Shown here: positions 8,760-18,299 of the stretch, one piece after another | Numbering within the stretch: the first letter of the stretch is position 1 | How the letters are laid out: every line of letters starts with the position of its first letter | From: an uncultured Coprococcus sp. | GTDB taxonomy: Bacteria > Bacillota > Clostridia > Lachnospirales > Lachnospiraceae | Assembly (NCBI GenBank): GCA_934277375.1 | Contig: CAKQTZ010000013.1 | Location: 1-64,000 of the forward strand | DNA length: 64,000 nucleotides | Direction of reading: 5' to 3' | Program-made: the position numbers and the translations under genes | Notes under the pieces: generated by a model | Database searches by the model: none | What the model saw: only the letters and a program-made list of their open reading frames with translations | Told to the model about the DNA's origin: nothing

Positions 8760-9778
8760 AAGTCTACTCCCTTTTCACCAGCTACTACTGTACCGAGTAC
8801 AAATGCCTTGTCGCCGGCAGCTTCTATAGCTGCAATAGTCTTGTCTGCATCTGCAGGATCAATTGCAAGACACATACCAACACCCATGTTGTATGTGTTG
8901 TACATCATATGCTCATCTATATCACCATTCTTTGCAAGAAGCTTGAATATAGCTGGAACCTCATATGAATCCTTCTTGACCTGAGCACGCACTCCGTCTG
9001 GAAGCATTCTTGGAATGTTCTCGTAGAATCCGCCACCTGTGATATGGCTGCAGCCCTTAACTGTAACGCCTGCATCCTTCACTGACTTAAGAGCCTTTAC
9101 ATAGATTCTTGTAGGCTCGATAAGTGCCTCACCGAGTGTCTTGCCAAGCTCATCGTAATATGTATCAAGAGATTCCTTTGTCATCTCGAACACCTTACGT
9201 ACCAGTGAGAATCCATTGCTGTGAACACCGCTTGAAGCGATACCGATAAGTGTATCACCAGGCTTGATGTTCTCACCTGTGATGAGATCCTTCTTCTCTA
9301 CAACACCAACTGCAAATCCTGCAATATCATACTCATCCTCAGGCATAAGTCCAGGATGCTCTGCTGTCTCACCACCAACAAGGGCAGCACCTGACTGGTT
9401 ACATCCCTCCGCAACACCGCTTACTATGGTTGCGATCTTCTCTGGATAGTTCTTGCCGCACGCTATATAGTCAAGGAAGAAAAGTGGCTCTCCACCAGAG
9501 CATGCGATATCATTCACGCACATTGCCACTGCGTCAATTCCGATGGTATCATGCTTATCCATAATATAGGCAAGCTGAACCTTTGTTCCACATCCGTCTG
9601 TTCCTGACAGAAGTATAGGCTCTTCCATATTCTTAATCTTTGCAAGGCTGAAAGCTCCTGCAAATCCGCCAATTCCGCCAAGCACCTCAGGTCTCATGGT
9701 AGTCTTGATGTGCTTCTTCATAAGCTCCACAGACTTGTATCCAGCTTCAATATCCACTCCGGCATTCTTGTAATCCAA
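8753..9778 (-). CDS. purM: Phosphoribosylformylglycinamidine cyclo-ligase (AIR synthetase)
   Basis: PurM closes the imidazole ring in step 5 of purine synthesis. The 341 residues begin YKNAGVDIEAGYKSVELMK, typical of the family, and contain GTDGCGTK, GGETAEHPG and the HITGGGFYENIPR signature. The start codon is TTG at 9778, with AGGAGG upstream. It is the first gene of the operon. The roughly 200-base upstream region has an imperfect hairpin (9-bp outer stem with GCAGATG/CATCTG pairing) but no recognisable purine riboswitch. Confidence 0.96.
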   Translation of the reverse strand: MDYKNAGVDIEAGYKSVELMKKHIKTTMRPEVLGGIGGFAGAFSLAKIKNMEEPILLSGTDGCGTKVQLAYIMDKHDTIGIDAVAMCVNDIACSGGEPLFFLDYIACGKNYPEKIATIVSGVAEGCNQSGAALVGGETAEHPGLMPEDEYDIAGFAVGVVEKKDLITGENIKPGDTLIGIASSGVHSNGFSLVRKVFEMTKESLDTYYDELGKTLGEALIEPTRIYVKALKSVKDAGVTVKGCSHITGGGFYENIPRMLPDGVRAQVKKDSYEVPAIFKLLAKNGDIDEHMMYNTYNMGVGMCLAIDPADADKTIAAIEAAGDKAFVLGTVVAGEKGVDLC

Positions 9779-9912
9779 TTTCTTATCCTCCTGTTATCGA
9801 TTATTTGTACAGATGCTCACGTATATGTTCCGCATACCATCTGCACTTTTCAAATACTCCTGTAAATTATAGATTATATCTAATACTTTGTAAAGAATGA
9901 GATGATTACAAA

Positions 9913-9941
9913 TTGATAATGTATCACGCATATGATATAAT
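9913..9941 (+). promoter_or_regulatory. Promoter of the LacI-sensor/GGDEF gene
   Basis: TTGATA (9913-9918) and a perfect TATAAT (9936-9941) are separated by 17 bases. The start codon lies about 90 bases downstream. Confidence 0.65.
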
Positions 9942-10027
9942 AACAACATCTAGTGGGTTGTAACGCGGATTATACATAACATTTTATTATATTACATCAT
10001 TTGAGGGGTACAAGAAGGAGCATCTGC

Positions 10028-12337
10028 ATGACTAACAACAGATTGAACATAGGTATTTTTACATGTCATATTGATAACGATTATGCCATTGAGGTATGCA
10101 AGGGGGCTGAATACGCTGCAAAGGAGATGGATTGCAATCTAATAGTGTTTCCAGGTATGTTCCTGAGTGCATCTTTCTATGACCCTGCCAACCAATTGTA
10201 TGATTACCAATATAATTCTATCTACTATTATGCACACCCAGAATGTCTTGATGCTCTCATAATATCCATAGGAGCCATATCATCTTTTCTGTCAGAAAAG
10301 GATCTGCATTCTTTCCTGTCTCATTTTGATGGTATTCCCATACTTACACTTGAGGTAAAGCTTCCCGGATATCCATGCATAAAAACAGATAATACCATGG
10401 GAATGAAAACCGCTATCGAACACATTATAAAGAAACATAACCGAAAACATATATGTTTTGTGGCTGGCAAGGAGGACAACTTTGACAGCAACCAGCGCCT
10501 CGGTGTATATCGCGATATCCTGGCTGAAAACGATTTATCCGTAGAGGATCGCATGATAATACACGGTGATTTTTCGGAGCACTGTCAGGATGAGATATCC
10601 AGACTTCTCGACGCTAATCCAGATGCAGACGCTATAGTTTTCGCAAACGACCGCATGGCGGCAGGCGGATATGAGGTATTGAAGGACAGGCAGATCCGCA
10701 TCGGAAGTTCCATGTCCGTCATCGGCTTTGATGACTCTCCTACTTCAGTGAACATGGATCCACCACTCACAACGATCAATATCAATTCGTGTGAACTGGG
10801 CTACCGCTCAGTGTATGCCGCCATAAAGCTTGCACGTACCGGCAGCATGAAAACAGAAATCCTGGATTCACTTTTTATACCAAGACTGTCCTGTGGATGT
10901 GGGCTGTGCAGCAATTGCAGCATCGATGCAAATTTATTTCTGAATGCAGACAGCAGTATATCTGATATGATATCCCAGCTTGACAAATTGCTGTTTGCTG
11001 ATATATCCGGTGCATTTTATTCGCCTAAGGTTACAGATGTATTCAATGATCTTCTTGTAGATATAATCACCTACATAAGAGATGACCAGATGTTCTCACA
11101 CTCTGAAACCAACATAATCGACAAGCTAAAAAACATACTTGATTCGGATATCACTGTTTTTTATTCAGTGCCTAAAACAGCTTATATGTTCAGGAAGCTC
11201 GCTGTACTTTTCTCCGGAATAGCACTTCCTCCTGCGCAGAGACTCAAACTTGGATCTCTGAATGCAACAATAACCAATACCATATCCCTGTTTATATCAA
11301 ACCAGTTGTATAACAGGATATATGAAAACAAGATGCTGGGATGGTCATCAATATATATAACCAGGGATACTCTCACATACGGAGAAGACCTAAACAAAAC
11401 CTATTCATCCATCTTAAATAAACTGCAGGAGCTGGATTACGATGGAGCTTATGTATACACATATGATGACCCTATACATATAACTGAGACAGGAAGCTGG
11501 ACTGTTCCAAAGTCAATATTCCTTCAAGCATTTTTCAACCCAAATAACTGCCAGGTACTTATGGGCGAATCCCGCAGGATCCCTTCGGTGGAACTATTTG
11601 ATAATGAATACACTTACTACGAAGATCGCTTTACATCTGTTATCGTTCCCATATTTACGAATGATGACCACCACGGTATCTTTGTCTGCAACACAGATGT
11701 GGCACACTTCAGTTCAATATATGCCACCAGTCTTCAGCTCGGTGCCGCCCTTAAATATATGGCACTGCTGAGAGAACAGAATCTTACCCAGGAACAGCTC
11801 AAGATGTCACTAGATGAGATCCATGAGAAAAATGAACTTCTCAACCATCTGTCAACATCGGATGAGCTTACCGGAATATACAACAGACGTGGTTTCATGG
11901 AGCGTGTTGAATACTATATCAATATTCCGGCAAACCGGGGAATGAAGGCTCTCCTGCTGTTCGCTGACATGGACTCTCTCAAAGTTGTCAACGACAAGTT
12001 TGGTCACAAGGATGGTGATTTTGCACTGAAAAATATTGCAAATATCCTCACCCGGAGCTTTGGTCTGCACGATGTAATTGGAAGGATCGGTGGTGACGAA
12101 TTCGTATGCTTTGCATTCGTTGACGATTCTGATTATGTATCACTGGTCCAGCAGAGGATCAAAGAATATTCAGCGGAACTGAATGCCACATGCGGCAAAC
12201 CTTATTTCATAGAGATGAGTGTGGGCGTTACGGAATTTGTATGCGATGGTTATCAGACCATCGAAGATCTTCTGTCCCGTGCCGACACAGCACTCTATTC
12301 TAATAAGAGATACAAGAGAATGTCTATATTGAAATAA
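10028..12337 (+). CDS. LacI-type ligand sensor fused to a GGDEF (diguanylate cyclase) domain
   Basis: This 769-residue cytoplasmic protein has no signal peptide. Residues 1-285 form a periplasmic-binding-protein/LacI-like sugar-sensor domain (NIGIFTCHI..., VFANDRMAAGGYEVL, VIGFDDSPTS), but the LacI helix-turn-helix is absent. The domain ends in a cysteine cluster (SCGCGLCSNC). A roughly 300-residue helical/GAF-like middle follows, then a short coiled coil and a complete C-terminal GGDEF domain with an intact RIGGDEF site. The inhibitory I-site RxxD is GLHD here, so product feedback is probably lost. I chose the ATG at 10028 because AAGGAG lies 7 bases upstream. It probably converts a small-molecule signal into c-di-GMP. 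Confidence 0.88.
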   Translation: MTNNRLNIGIFTCHIDNDYAIEVCKGAEYAAKEMDCNLIVFPGMFLSASFYDPANQLYDYQYNSIYYYAHPECLDALIISIGAISSFLSEKDLHSFLSHFDGIPILTLEVKLPGYPCIKTDNTMGMKTAIEHIIKKHNRKHICFVAGKEDNFDSNQRLGVYRDILAENDLSVEDRMIIHGDFSEHCQDEISRLLDANPDADAIVFANDRMAAGGYEVLKDRQIRIGSSMSVIGFDDSPTSVNMDPPLTTININSCELGYRSVYAAIKLARTGSMKTEILDSLFIPRLSCGCGLCSNCSIDANLFLNADSSISDMISQLDKLLFADISGAFYSPKVTDVFNDLLVDIITYIRDDQMFSHSETNIIDKLKNILDSDITVFYSVPKTAYMFRKLAVLFSGIALPPAQRLKLGSLNATITNTISLFISNQLYNRIYENKMLGWSSIYITRDTLTYGEDLNKTYSSILNKLQELDYDGAYVYTYDDPIHITETGSWTVPKSIFLQAFFNPNNCQVLMGESRRIPSVELFDNEYTYYEDRFTSVIVPIFTNDDHHGIFVCNTDVAHFSSIYATSLQLGAALKYMALLREQNLTQEQLKMSLDEIHEKNELLNHLSTSDELTGIYNRRGFMERVEYYINIPANRGMKALLLFADMDSLKVVNDKFGHKDGDFALKNIANILTRSFGLHDVIGRIGGDEFVCFAFVDDSDYVSLVQQRIKEYSAELNATCGKPYFIEMSVGVTEFVCDGYQTIEDLLSRADTALYSNKRYKRMSILK

Positions 12338-12340
12338 ATA

Positions 12341-12390
12341 AAAGATCCGGATGATGTCTATATATCACATACACCATCCGGATCTTTTTT
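12341..12390. terminator. Bidirectional terminator between the GGDEF gene and the M29 gene
   Basis: A 13-bp perfect stem (12341-12353 with 12374-12386) has a T run on the plus strand and A residues on its other side. It sits between the ends of two convergent genes and can serve both. Confidence 0.85.
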
Positions 12391-12399
12391 ATTGCCCAT

Positions 12400-14496
12400 T
12401 CAATTAAACGCTTCATTCAGTTTTTCTGTCCCAGGCAACACAAATCTTCCATTTTCTATAATTGGAACTTCTGTACCATCAGGATGTACGGAATATATTC
12501 CTCCTATCTCATCATATGGTATGGTTATATCTGTATGGCAGTTAAAATATGCTTTGGACAGATCCGTCTTTCTGAGGACAGAATATTCGTTATCCTTAGC
12601 AACTATCTCTTTTCCATCCGGATTATAAAGTCTGGTATCCTCACTCCAGCTATAGCATGTATCACCCACAGCAAAATGTGGTCCCATTTTCTCTACTATC
12701 AGTATTGGGAGTTTATACACTATGTCATATTTATTTGCCATGACATACGCCGTAGTGTTTGTGCCTATCGCAAACTCTCCTATCGGCAATGTATCTCTTC
12801 CTCCAAGCAGATTCTCCTTTATATACTTCTTGTCTGATATATCATCCATATAATTATCGCATGTGTAATCCGTTATCCTGCCATCCTCAAAAGTGAGCCT
12901 GAGATTGACATATTTCAGACCGCCCAGATACACTTCACTCACGTTCAGTATGCCATGGGTTCCCGTGAGTTTCGGCGATGTGAACACCTCCCCAACAGGT
13001 ATATTCACATCTGCTACACAATTTTCAAAATTGGTTTCCTTTTCAGGATCTGCAAGTTCATGGAGCATAACTGTCATATCAGTTACATTGCCATTTTGTC
13101 CGGCAACCCTTACATTCACAGCCTTGTCCAACTCATCTATGATACTCTGGTGCAGCATCCTGAACTCATCATTGTCCATCGTATTTATACGGACTGTATC
13201 CCTGAATATCTCCCTGTATCTGTCTCCTATCTCAGGAATCGGATATGCTATGATCGTAAAGCTGCATTTATCCTGATGAATATATTCGTTGACGATCTGT
13301 GCGCTCAGCGTCTGATACTCCACCTGAAGTTCCTGCTGTCTCACATCCAAAGCAGGGCTGGCATCATGTGTTTCCGGCTCAAATGGATTCTCTCCAAACA
13401 CTTCTATCACTGCCGGACCTGCGTATACATCGGCCTCATGCGCAAGATTCTTATATGCCTGTCTGAGCACCTCAAGCTTTCTCTCCATCAGCTTCTTATC
13501 CATAAAAAGCGCTTCATCCATCCTGTGGTCGTACTCAAGCTGCTTGTTCGGCACTGACGATGAATATCCTATTCTGTTGATCAGTCGCCTGTTGATTCTG
13601 TTGACTGCATACCGGTAACATACCGGTCTAAGTCCCATGGTCTCAAACTGTTTTATCGCCGCGCGGACCATACGCTCCTGTCCCAGGAAATATCTTATAT
13701 TGACTGTCTCCTTCTGACTCAAATCTATACCGGCTGCCTCAAAGCCAAGTCTGTAGCCCTCTGTAAATGTTCTCGCCATGGATTCGATCTCTTCCTGTGG
13801 CAACGTGCTCATAAAAATAGCTGTGTCTATCTCATTTTTTCCTATATATTCTCCATATTTATAAAGATAGGATACATCCTCCAAATCACTGTTCATCACT
13901 ATATCAGTGGCAAATGACAGATCTGGACTCATCTGCTCCTTGATCCTGTATGTCATGAAATATTCAGCATAATCATTCTCAAAGAAATATACAGCCATGT
14001 GGAGATCCTTTGCGGTCACATGCTCCTGAAACATGAAATATATCTGCACAAAGAGTTCAGCAAACAAAGTTATGTCAACTATTCTCCCCTCAAATGCATA
14101 CACGGTCATGCCCCTTATCTCGTTGTAGACAAAACCTAACAGTCTGGCTATACTTCCAGATTCCTCAGTCTCAATGCTCTTATCCTGTGAAAACATCTTC
14201 GCTATATAATCATAATTAGCATAGCTTGTCTTATAATTATCTCCAAGTATATCATTGTAAAGACCACGATTCATAGCCTGGAGCTGTGTCAGGCTTCTGC
14301 CAGTCACAGCATCATTTTTCACCAGTTCAAGAACATCTCCTATCCTGGCAATAAAATCTGCGACCTTAACGAAATAATCTCTGTATGGTTCTGCAACAAC
14401 GGTCTCATGCGTTATCTGCCTGATCCTGTGCATCACAAGCTCATATCTCTCTTCAATATCGTCAAATTCTTCTGTCAGATTCTTATAATAATTCAT
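12400..14496 (-). CDS. M29-family aminopeptidase-like protein with long N-terminal extension
   Basis: The C-terminal 370 or so residues match the AmpS/PepS-type M29 metallo-aminopeptidases. They carry the metal-ligand signatures DVNIPVGEVFTSP, PIGEFAIGTN, KMGPHFAVGD and a late CHTDI segment, so the catalytic set appears intact. The remaining roughly 320 N-terminal residues are helical and charged, and are absent from the 400-residue classical enzymes. The protein would be a cytosolic peptidase with an added module for substrates or assembly. ATG at 14496 has GAAAGGG upstream. It lies 12 bases after a small membrane protein and seems to be the last gene of the pantothenate cluster transcript. 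Confidence 0.8.
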   Translation of the reverse strand: MNYYKNLTEEFDDIEERYELVMHRIRQITHETVVAEPYRDYFVKVADFIARIGDVLELVKNDAVTGRSLTQLQAMNRGLYNDILGDNYKTSYANYDYIAKMFSQDKSIETEESGSIARLLGFVYNEIRGMTVYAFEGRIVDITLFAELFVQIYFMFQEHVTAKDLHMAVYFFENDYAEYFMTYRIKEQMSPDLSFATDIVMNSDLEDVSYLYKYGEYIGKNEIDTAIFMSTLPQEEIESMARTFTEGYRLGFEAAGIDLSQKETVNIRYFLGQERMVRAAIKQFETMGLRPVCYRYAVNRINRRLINRIGYSSSVPNKQLEYDHRMDEALFMDKKLMERKLEVLRQAYKNLAHEADVYAGPAVIEVFGENPFEPETHDASPALDVRQQELQVEYQTLSAQIVNEYIHQDKCSFTIIAYPIPEIGDRYREIFRDTVRINTMDNDEFRMLHQSIIDELDKAVNVRVAGQNGNVTDMTVMLHELADPEKETNFENCVADVNIPVGEVFTSPKLTGTHGILNVSEVYLGGLKYVNLRLTFEDGRITDYTCDNYMDDISDKKYIKENLLGGRDTLPIGEFAIGTNTTAYVMANKYDIVYKLPILIVEKMGPHFAVGDTCYSWSEDTRLYNPDGKEIVAKDNEYSVLRKTDLSKAYFNCHTDITIPYDEIGGIYSVHPDGTEVPIIENGRFVLPGTEKLNEAFN

Positions 14497-14508
14497 CTCA
14501 TGCCCTTT

Positions 14509-14823
14509 CTATAGTCCCATCAGCAAAAATATAACAGTCAATCCAAATACCACCCCGTTGAGTATGATAGCCATCTTCTTGGTAGTTATGCCACCGTTGT
14601 CGGCCCGGTATCCTATGATAGAAAATACCATCCCGGTGAACGTCATCACCAGTGTACTCACCATGAGAACACCATATACCCTCTCAACTTTTCCCTGGGT
14701 AATTATAGACTTTATAATAGAAAGAATTACAAAAACTCCTCCAAACCCGCCGAGGAAATAGCCTATGATCGTATCCGTTGGGAATCCGGGTGCTGCCACC
14801 TTAAAATCTTTACTTCTCTGCAT
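14509..14823 (-). CDS. Small membrane protein, three predicted helices
   Basis: This 104-residue protein has three hydrophobic segments (about 18-40, 50-70 and 82-103) joined by short charged loops. I do not recognise a family with confidence. The ATG at 14823 follows AAGGAG and lies inside the last codons of the VanZ-like gene (14-base overlap), so translation is probably coupled. The function is unknown. Confidence 0.75.
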   Translation of the reverse strand: MQRSKDFKVAAPGFPTDTIIGYFLGGFGGVFVILSIIKSIITQGKVERVYGVLMVSTLVMTFTGMVFSIIGYRADNGGITTKKMAIILNGVVFGLTVIFLLMGL

Positions 14824-15274
14824 GATATCTCCTTAATAGCCTTGCTGTTACATAATATATACCATATCCTATAACACCACCAAGTGTATTCATGATGATG
14901 TCATCTATATCAAACACTCCCAGCTTAGTTATGTACTGTGCCGTCTCTATGGAAAGTGTAAATACCAAAGAATACATGAGCGCCTGGATAAAGGTCGTAT
15001 TCTTGTTTCTTGCCCACCTGAGCAACATGCCAAATGGTATAAATGCAAGTACATTGCCATAGAGATTCAGAAAAACACTGAGATGTGACATCTGATCCCG
15101 ATACAAAATAAATCTCTGTATTTCCTGCAATGGATGAAGATTATACCTTCTCTCATCATAACCACCGCGTCCAAACATATCACTGAATATGAGGAAATAG
15201 ACAATACAGATTATATAAAGCACAAACAGCACGAGACACACTGTTCTGAGCTTTTTTCTGTCTATCTGCTTCAA
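14810..15274 (-). CDS. VanZ-family membrane protein
   Basis: This 154-residue protein has four predicted membrane helices. It has the VanZ core: conserved N-N-L/NLYGNVLAFIPFG around residues 66-80, SIETAQYI near 115 and FDIDDIIMNTLGGVIGY at about 125-142. VanZ-like proteins are known for mild teicoplanin resistance, but most chromosomal members have unconfirmed roles at the envelope. The start codon is TTG at 15274, preceded by GGAG. The gene lies between coaBC and the small membrane protein. Confidence 0.88.
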   Translation of the reverse strand: MKQIDRKKLRTVCLVLFVLYIICIVYFLIFSDMFGRGGYDERRYNLHPLQEIQRFILYRDQMSHLSVFLNLYGNVLAFIPFGMLLRWARNKNTTFIQALMYSLVFTLSIETAQYITKLGVFDIDDIIMNTLGGVIGYGIYYVTARLLRRYHAEK

Positions 15275-15291
15275 AATATTTTTTGCTCCTA

Positions 15292-16509
15292 TTATGAATG
15301 AGTAGCCGTGCGCATCTCCATGATCCTGTCAAGGAGCATATCAGCGCACTCCTCTTTTGACATCATTGGCAATTCACTGATATCATTCTTTGTAATAAGA
15401 GTGAGAACATTGGTATCCACACCAAATCCCGCTCCTGCGACTTTCAGGTTGTTCGCCGCAATAATATCTATATGCTTCGAATCGATCTTCTTCCTTGAAT
15501 TCTCTATGAGATCCCTCGTCTCCATAGAAAATCCGCAGATTATCTGATCGTTTATCCCCTCATCTGATCTCTGATTTCCAAGAGCCAGAAGTATATCCTT
15601 TGTTCGGGAGAGCTTGATACTCATATCTCCGTCGCTCTTCTTTATCTTGTGTTCAGCAACTTCCGCAGGCTTATAATCAGCAACCGCTGCAGCCTTGATT
15701 ATCACATCCTGATCTCTGCTTCTCGACATGACAGCGTCATACATATCCTGGGCCGAGGTCACATCCACCACTTTCACAAATCTAGGTGGCTCTATCTCCA
15801 CTTTACCTGTCACCAGAGTCACATCGGCACCTCTGAGCATAGCCTGTTTCGCTATGGCGTATCCCATCTTGCCAGTTGAATGATTCGTTATATACCTGAC
15901 GGGATCAATGGCCTCACGGGTAGGTCCGGCTGTCACAAGCAGTCTGACTCCCGCCATATCTTTTTCTTTTGCTATGGCTTTCAGAATATAATCCTGCAGC
16001 ACCTCCGCATCCGGAAGTTTACCCTTCCCGGTATCTCCACATGCAAGATATCCCACTGCCGACTCTACCATCTCATATCCATATGATTCAAGCTTTTTTA
16101 TATTATCCTGCACGATCGGGTTCTCTATCATACCTGTATTCATAGCAGGAGCTATTATCTTTGGGCACTTCGCCGGCATGATTGTTGTGCTGAGCATATC
16201 ATCTGCTATCCCTCCAGCTATTTTGCCTATGATATTTGCCGATGCAGGCGCAACCATGAACACATCAGCCCTTTTTGCCAGAGCTACATGCTCAACGTTA
16301 AACTGGAAATTTCTATCAAATGTATCCACCAGACACTTGTTGCCTGTAAGAGTCTCAAATGTGATAGGGTTTATGAAATTAGTCGCATTCTCCGTCATGA
16401 TGACATGCACATCCGCATGCTTCTTAACGAGCATGCTCGCCAGATTTGCTATCTTGTATGCTGCTATACTTCCTGTGACACCGAGAACCACAGTCTTTCC
16501 CTTTAACAT
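15292..16509 (-). CDS. coaBC: Bifunctional phosphopantothenoylcysteine decarboxylase/phosphopantothenate-cysteine ligase
   Basis: CoaBC (Dfp) adds cysteine to phosphopantothenate and decarboxylates the product in CoA synthesis. The 405-residue protein has the FMN-dependent CoaC domain (about 1-185; VTGSIAAYK, PASANIIGK, the catalytic APAMNTGM). The CoaB domain (about 190-405) has TAGPTREAIDPVRYITN, STGKMG and the dimer-interface KIKK segment. I chose the ATG at 16509; an upstream frame to 16572 lacks a ribosome-binding site. It follows panC by about 100 bases and completes most of the pathway from ketoisovalerate to phosphopantetheine. No panD or coaA is present in the window. Confidence 0.96.
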   Translation of the reverse strand: MLKGKTVVLGVTGSIAAYKIANLASMLVKKHADVHVIMTENATNFINPITFETLTGNKCLVDTFDRNFQFNVEHVALAKRADVFMVAPASANIIGKIAGGIADDMLSTTIMPAKCPKIIAPAMNTGMIENPIVQDNIKKLESYGYEMVESAVGYLACGDTGKGKLPDAEVLQDYILKAIAKEKDMAGVRLLVTAGPTREAIDPVRYITNHSTGKMGYAIAKQAMLRGADVTLVTGKVEIEPPRFVKVVDVTSAQDMYDAVMSRSRDQDVIIKAAAVADYKPAEVAEHKIKKSDGDMSIKLSRTKDILLALGNQRSDEGINDQIICGFSMETRDLIENSRKKIDSKHIDIIAANNLKVAGAGFGVDTNVLTLITKNDISELPMMSKEECADMLLDRIMEMRTATHS

Positions 16510-16612
16510 ATATGCTATATCCTTTCTGTAAGGCCACCTCAGGCACAGTGCTGTATATCCATACATAAACACTATGCCTGAAGCTATCCATTGATGCCAA
16601 TATTATGAGCTG

Positions 16613-17458
16613 TTACAGCTCTGTTATAAAGTTATCTATAAGTCTGGCCTTGCCAAACTTAACTGCCATGGCACAGAGCACATGTCCCTCTGCCTTATCT
16701 ATGGACTGCATGGTATCCATGTTGACCATCTCAACATAGTCTATAGTTGCAAGAGGCTCTGCTGATATAAGCTTCTTCATCTCACCAACGATCTTTGCAG
16801 CCTCTCTCTCTCCATCTGCTATCATGTCCTGACCAAGCTTAACTGCCTTGCTGAGAACCACTGCAGCCTTTCTCTCCTCTGGTGTGAGGTATATATTTCT
16901 TGAACTCTTTGCCAGTCCGTCTGCTTCTCTTACGATAGGACAGCCGATTATCTCTATATCAAAGTTGAGATCCTTCACCATTCTCATGATGATGGCAAGC
17001 TGCTGGGCATCCTTCTGTCCAAAATAAGCTCTGTCTGGCGCAACTATGTTGAAGAGCTTGCCAACAACAGTACATACACCCTTGAAATGTATAGGACGTG
17101 TAAGACCACAGAGTGCATTCGGCAGACCTGTCATATTGATGAATGATACAAATCCGTCCGCATACATCTCTTCTGGCTCAGGATTAAATATAATGTCAGC
17201 GCCTGTGCTCTCGCAGAGCTTTGCGTCAGCCTCAAGATCTCTTGGATAACTCTCCAGATCCTCGTTAGGTCCAAACTGTATAGGATTGACAAATACACTT
17301 ACAACTGTTCTGTCATTCTGCTCCACAGACTTCTTGATAAGACTCTGATGTCCCTCGTGAAGGTATCCCATTGTAGGCACGAGACCAACCGTGAGTCCCT
17401 GCTTCTTCCATTCCTTTACCTGTGCTCTTACCTCATCTATCTTTTTTAAAATTACCAT
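16613..17458 (-). CDS. panC: Pantothenate synthetase (pantoate-beta-alanine ligase)
   Basis: PanC joins pantoate and beta-alanine with ATP. The 281 residues include LVPTMGYLHEGHQSLI (HxGH nucleotide-binding motif), FGQKDAQQLAII and SSRNIYLTPEER, all standard family signatures. AAAGGAG precedes the ATG. It lies 13 bases after panB in the same operon. Confidence 0.97.
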   Translation of the reverse strand: MVILKKIDEVRAQVKEWKKQGLTVGLVPTMGYLHEGHQSLIKKSVEQNDRTVVSVFVNPIQFGPNEDLESYPRDLEADAKLCESTGADIIFNPEPEEMYADGFVSFINMTGLPNALCGLTRPIHFKGVCTVVGKLFNIVAPDRAYFGQKDAQQLAIIMRMVKDLNFDIEIIGCPIVREADGLAKSSRNIYLTPEERKAAVVLSKAVKLGQDMIADGEREAAKIVGEMKKLISAEPLATIDYVEMVNMDTMQSIDKAEGHVLCAMAVKFGKARLIDNFITEL

Positions 17459-17471
17459 GATTTTTTCTCCT

Positions 17472-18299
17472 TTAGTATAACTTTTCTATAACTTCATCAT
17501 CTATCTTGTAGGTGTGCTCAGGGCCAGGGAAGGTTTCCGCATTGATCTCATCAATATATGCCTTTACAGCACCTCTCATAACTTCACCGACATTTGCAAA
17601 CTGCTTCACAAATTTTGGAACAAAGTCTGAATACATGCCAAACATATCCTGGTTGACCAGAACCTGTCCATCACAGTAACGTCCGGCACCTATTCCTATA
17701 GTAGGTATACTTACAGTCTCTGTGACTATCTTTGCAAGCTTCTCCGGTACACATTCCATAACAAGCATAAATGCACCAGCCTCCTCAACAGCTTTTGCAT
17801 CCTCTATAAGCTTCTTGGCTGCAGCCTCAGTCTTGCCCTGCACCTTGAATCCGCCAAATGCATTGATGGACTGTGGGGTGAGTCCAAGATGTGCACATAC
17901 AGGTATGCTCGCCTTGACTATGGCGCTTATCTGAGGGCACATATCCTGGCCACCCTCAAGCTTTACCGCTCCGGCACGTCCTTCCTTCATGATCCTTCCG
18001 GCATTTACAACCGCGTCATACACGCTTGTCTGATATGACATAAATGGCATATCTGTAACCACAAGTGCATTCTTCGCACCTCTGGCCACCGCCGCACTGT
18101 GATGAATCATATCCTCAACAGTTACCGATATCGTATCCTCATATCCAAGGATAGTGTTGCCAAGGGAATCTCCAACAAGAATAGTGTTGACACCTGACTC
18201 GTCTACGATCTTCGCCATGGTGTAATCATAAGCTGTGATCATGGAGATCTTCTTGTCCGTTCCTTTCATCTGCCTGAGTGTTGCCGTCGTGTTTTTCAT
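17472..18299 (-). CDS. panB: 3-methyl-2-oxobutanoate hydroxymethyltransferase
   Basis: PanB (ketopantoate hydroxymethyltransferase) is the first committed enzyme of pantothenate synthesis and uses methylene-tetrahydrofolate. The 275 residues contain [23 protein letters not shown] (Mg ligand Asp), DMPFMSY and GGQDM, and [16 protein letters not shown]. The ATG at 18299 has a clear AGGAGA 9 bases upstream. That start makes the gene overlap the end of the upstream reductase-like gene by 74 bases, which is unusually long. Confidence 0.96.
   Translation of the reverse strand: MKNTTATLRQMKGTDKKISMITAYDYTMAKIVDESGVNTILVGDSLGNTILGYEDTISVTVEDMIHHSAAVARGAKNALVVTDMPFMSYQTSVYDAVVNAGRIMKEGRAGAVKLEGGQDMCPQISAIVKASIPVCAHLGLTPQSINAFGGFKVQGKTEAAAKKLIEDAKAVEEAGAFMLVMECVPEKLAKIVTETVSIPTIGIGAGRYCDGQVLVNQDMFGMYSDFVPKFVKQFANVGEVMRGAVKAYIDEINAETFPGPEHTYKIDDEVIEKLY

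Noticed and set aside
9779..9900. Purine riboswitch before purM
   Set aside because: An imperfect hairpin is present but not the conserved purine aptamer core.
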